From positions 4,123,507 through 4,187,506 of the forward strand of contig NZ_HG315671.1 in assembly GCF_000723205.1 (NCBI RefSeq): 64,000 nt of DNA, read 5' to 3'. The DNA is from Formosa agariphila KMM 3901 (lineage in GTDB: Bacteria > Bacteroidota > Bacteroidia > Flavobacteriales > Flavobacteriaceae). The first letter of the stretch is position 1; every line of letters starts with the position of its first letter. Below the pieces are notes generated by a model. The model did no database searches. It saw only the letters and a program-made list of their open reading frames with translations, and had not been told where the DNA came from. Shown here one piece after another: positions 62,326 through 64,000 of this stretch. A program made the position numbers and the translations under genes.

Positions 62326-64000
62326 TTACTGTTTAATAAATTTAAAATTGGTTGCAGAATCCTTAAATGAAACCACATACATCCCTTTAGATAAATTGGA
62401 AACATTTACGGAATTATTCGCTCTATCTATTGAATGTTTTAACACCTGTTGTCCCATCATATTATAAATGGTTATTTGGTGAGTATTATTTATATTTTTA
62501 AATGAAATAACGTCGTTAGCTGGATTTGGATAAATTGAAATGTTAGTAATTTCATTTTCATCTACACTTAAAGTAGAACATTGGTAAGCTTCAACAGCAT
62601 AACCGCGTTCTGTAAAAATATTAGTTATAGCCGTAATGCTCTCACAACCTAAATTCATATCGACAGCAGCTTGTCGTATTGCTGTAATTGCTTCTAATTG
62701 ATTGGTTTTACTACTCGTCATAGCCATACCTTCTAACACAATTAAATCGGTTTTTTCTTTTCCTAAATATTCCCAAACTTGTATAAGCGTACTTGCGAAA
62801 ATTTGACCATCTTTATGAATTTTCCCCGTTAATCCTTCAGGATAAGTTTGCTCGTAATTGGTAATACGTCCTCCCCAAAATTCGTTATGACCATCCCATT
62901 TAAATAAATCGTTATATGTTGTACTTGACCTAGAACTGTTATAACGTTCTAAACCTCTACTGTAAGATTGTGCCCAGTAATCACCAAAACCTTCACTTAA
63001 TCCTTCAACTTGAGAAATACTACTCTGAATTAACCATTCGTGTATACCATGACCTAATTCATGTACAATAACATCGGCATCTTCGGCATCATCTACTCCA
63101 CCAATTCCGAATTTTAAAATACCTCCACCGTAAGATGAATTATCTGATCCGTTAAATGCATGTGGATCGTAGTAAATAATACCATCGTTAAACATAGATT
63201 TTAATGGAATCCCCAAAGTTTCGTTAATGTATCTCATATTTTGATCGATGTGGTAATAGGCATTAACCGCTTCAAAACCATCTTGATCTCTTGTAAAACT
63301 AAATTCTGGCGAATCTTGCTCGAATAATCCTGTTACAGGATCTTGAATATCTTTAATCTCTAGGTAATCCCCTTTTAATCTATAAACGCCATCAGAACTA
63401 TTTAAAATTTGAAAAGATACGTCTGTTCTCGCTCTATCTAAATAATCATTTGTTTCATCATTATTATCCATAAAATGTCCACCGTATACTTCGTTTGTAA
63501 CCGATAATGGATCCGGATTAAAAATCTTACCCTTTGCTTCTATATGAGTTGGTATTGTGCTATTTAATAAGTCTTCATGTCCGTCGTCATGACCATGATG
63601 ATAATGTGCAATATCTTTATTACTAATTATATCACCTGTTTTTGCATTGATAATGGTTTCCCAAAATCCGTTTAATGTTCTAGAATTTGTAGTTACACGA
63701 TATACTAACAACGTCGCTCCATCATCGTTATATACATAAAGTTTAGACTCTTTTTGTGTAATAGTACCTTCTATACCTAAAGCTTTAGCAGCTATACTTA
63801 CTGCTTGATCAGCAGACATGTTTGGTGTTGTATTGATTCTAGAAATAGAACTGTAAAAAGATCCTGAATGGTAAGTTACTTCACTATTTGGTGAAACATG
63901 AACTGCAACACCTGCATCGTAAACAGGAACATCGTTTACAAATTGACTATATCTGAAAGTTTCTCCAGATGCACCAACTTGATTAAATTCTGATCTAAGT
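62326..64000 (-). CDS. secreted M36-like metallopeptidase with T9SS sorting domain, 5' part outside window
   Basis: The frame is open from the stop at 62326 to the window edge (557 residues seen); the ATG at 63819 is internal. In order it has part of an FTP-type propeptide (FRYSQFVNDVPVYDAG), a linker, and a zinc peptidase with HELGH at 63049-63063. The second signature, SEGFGDYWAQS, supplies the third ligand Glu, as in the M36/fungalysin pattern. The last about 75 residues begin ISIYPNPANDVISF and end in a Lys-rich strand, a type A T9SS sorting domain. The protein should be exported through the outer membrane by T9SS. Confidence 0.88.
   Translation of the reverse strand, partial: LRSEFNQVGASGETFRYSQFVNDVPVYDAGVAVHVSPNSEVTYHSGSFYSSISRINTTPNMSADQAVSIAAKALGIEGTITQKESKLYVYNDDGATLLVYRVTTNSRTLNGFWETIINAKTGDIISNKDIAHYHHGHDDGHEDLLNSTIPTHIEAKGKIFNPDPLSVTNEVYGGHFMDNNDETNDYLDRARTDVSFQILNSSDGVYRLKGDYLEIKDIQDPVTGLFEQDSPEFSFTRDQDGFEAVNAYYHIDQNMRYINETLGIPLKSMFNDGIIYYDPHAFNGSDNSSYGGGILKFGIGGVDDAEDADVIVHELGHGIHEWLIQSSISQVEGLSEGFGDYWAQSYSRGLERYNSSRSSTTYNDLFKWDGHNEFWGGRITNYEQTYPEGLTGKIHKDGQIFASTLIQVWEYLGKEKTDLIVLEGMAMTSSKTNQLEAITAIRQAAVDMNLGCESITAITNIFTERGYAVEAYQCSTLSVDENEITNISIYPNPANDVISFKNINNTHQITIYNMMGQQVLKHSIDRANNSVNVSNLSKGMYVVSFKDSATNFKFIKQ

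Overview
The window comes from a low-GC member of the Bacteroidota, almost certainly a flavobacterium (Flavobacteriaceae). The evidence is a SprE/PorW-type lipoprotein of the type IX secretion system (T9SS), a peptidase with a T9SS C-terminal sorting domain, a TonB receptor paired with a DUF4249 lipoprotein, an F-ATPase cluster with the a and c genes first, no clear Shine-Dalgarno sequences, and many upstream matches to the Bacteroidota -7 promoter element TAnnTTTG. I see no rRNA, tRNA, CRISPR array, intact insertion sequence or prophage. No stretch longer than about 275 bases lacks a gene.

Layout. 1-8.3 kb (minus strand): sprE, a bactofilin, atpZ, a small membrane protein, then atpB-E-F-H-A-G. 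atpG runs off the left edge. 8.4-11.7 kb (minus): an ABC exporter with a PadR-type regulator. 11.8-17.8 kb: housekeeping genes on both strands (a ferredoxin-type reductase, a GT9 glycosyltransferase with a DUF4254 protein, upp, two membrane proteins, purD), tightly packed, with overlapping convergent ends. 17.9-40.9 kb: a large surface-polysaccharide locus. On the plus strand it has a PaaK/CapK-like adenylate-forming enzyme, wecB and a GT4. On the minus strand, read from high to low coordinates, it has a DUF6909-like protein, a Wzz-like protein, rfbBACD, cysQ, a double DUF2061 protein, cysC-D-N, a strong hairpin, then a Wzx flippase, a small lipoprotein, GT2, a Wzy-like protein, a glycosyltransferase, an O-antigen ligase-like protein, GT4 and a WcaJ-like initiating transferase. 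40.9-47.6 kb: a GH3-like enzyme, M23 peptidase, tatA, DUF4837, a MltD-like transglycosylase and pgk. 47.8-53.6 kb: holB, a DoxX-like protein, the DUF4249/TonB-receptor pair and an OmpH-like protein. 53.9-64 kb: a methyltransferase, mnmG flanked by two perfect parS-like palindromes, ybeY, a DUF4175 giant protein, gltX, and a secreted M36-like peptidase that runs off the right edge.

How the genes fit together. The polysaccharide locus has an initiating glycosyl-phosphate transferase, dTDP-rhamnose synthesis, UDP-GlcNAc epimerisation, glycosyltransferases, a flippase, two Wzy/WaaL-type membrane proteins and a Wzz-like length regulator: a Wzx/Wzy-type pathway. A complete sulfate-activation and PAP-recycling set (cysD, cysN, cysC, cysQ) sits inside it. 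No sulfate-reduction gene and no recognisable sulfotransferase is visible, so PAPS may be made to sulfate the glycan. The mnmG region, with its two parS-like sites, suggests that the right third lies near the replication origin.

I did not find an unmistakable new system. The best leads are the paired parS sites, the sulfation module with its duplicated DUF2061 protein, the small lipoprotein inside the glycan operon, the possible nucleoside-phosphorylase-like domain in the DUF6909-like protein, and several unusually strong intergenic hairpins. Family names given as DUF numbers are from memory and were not searched.
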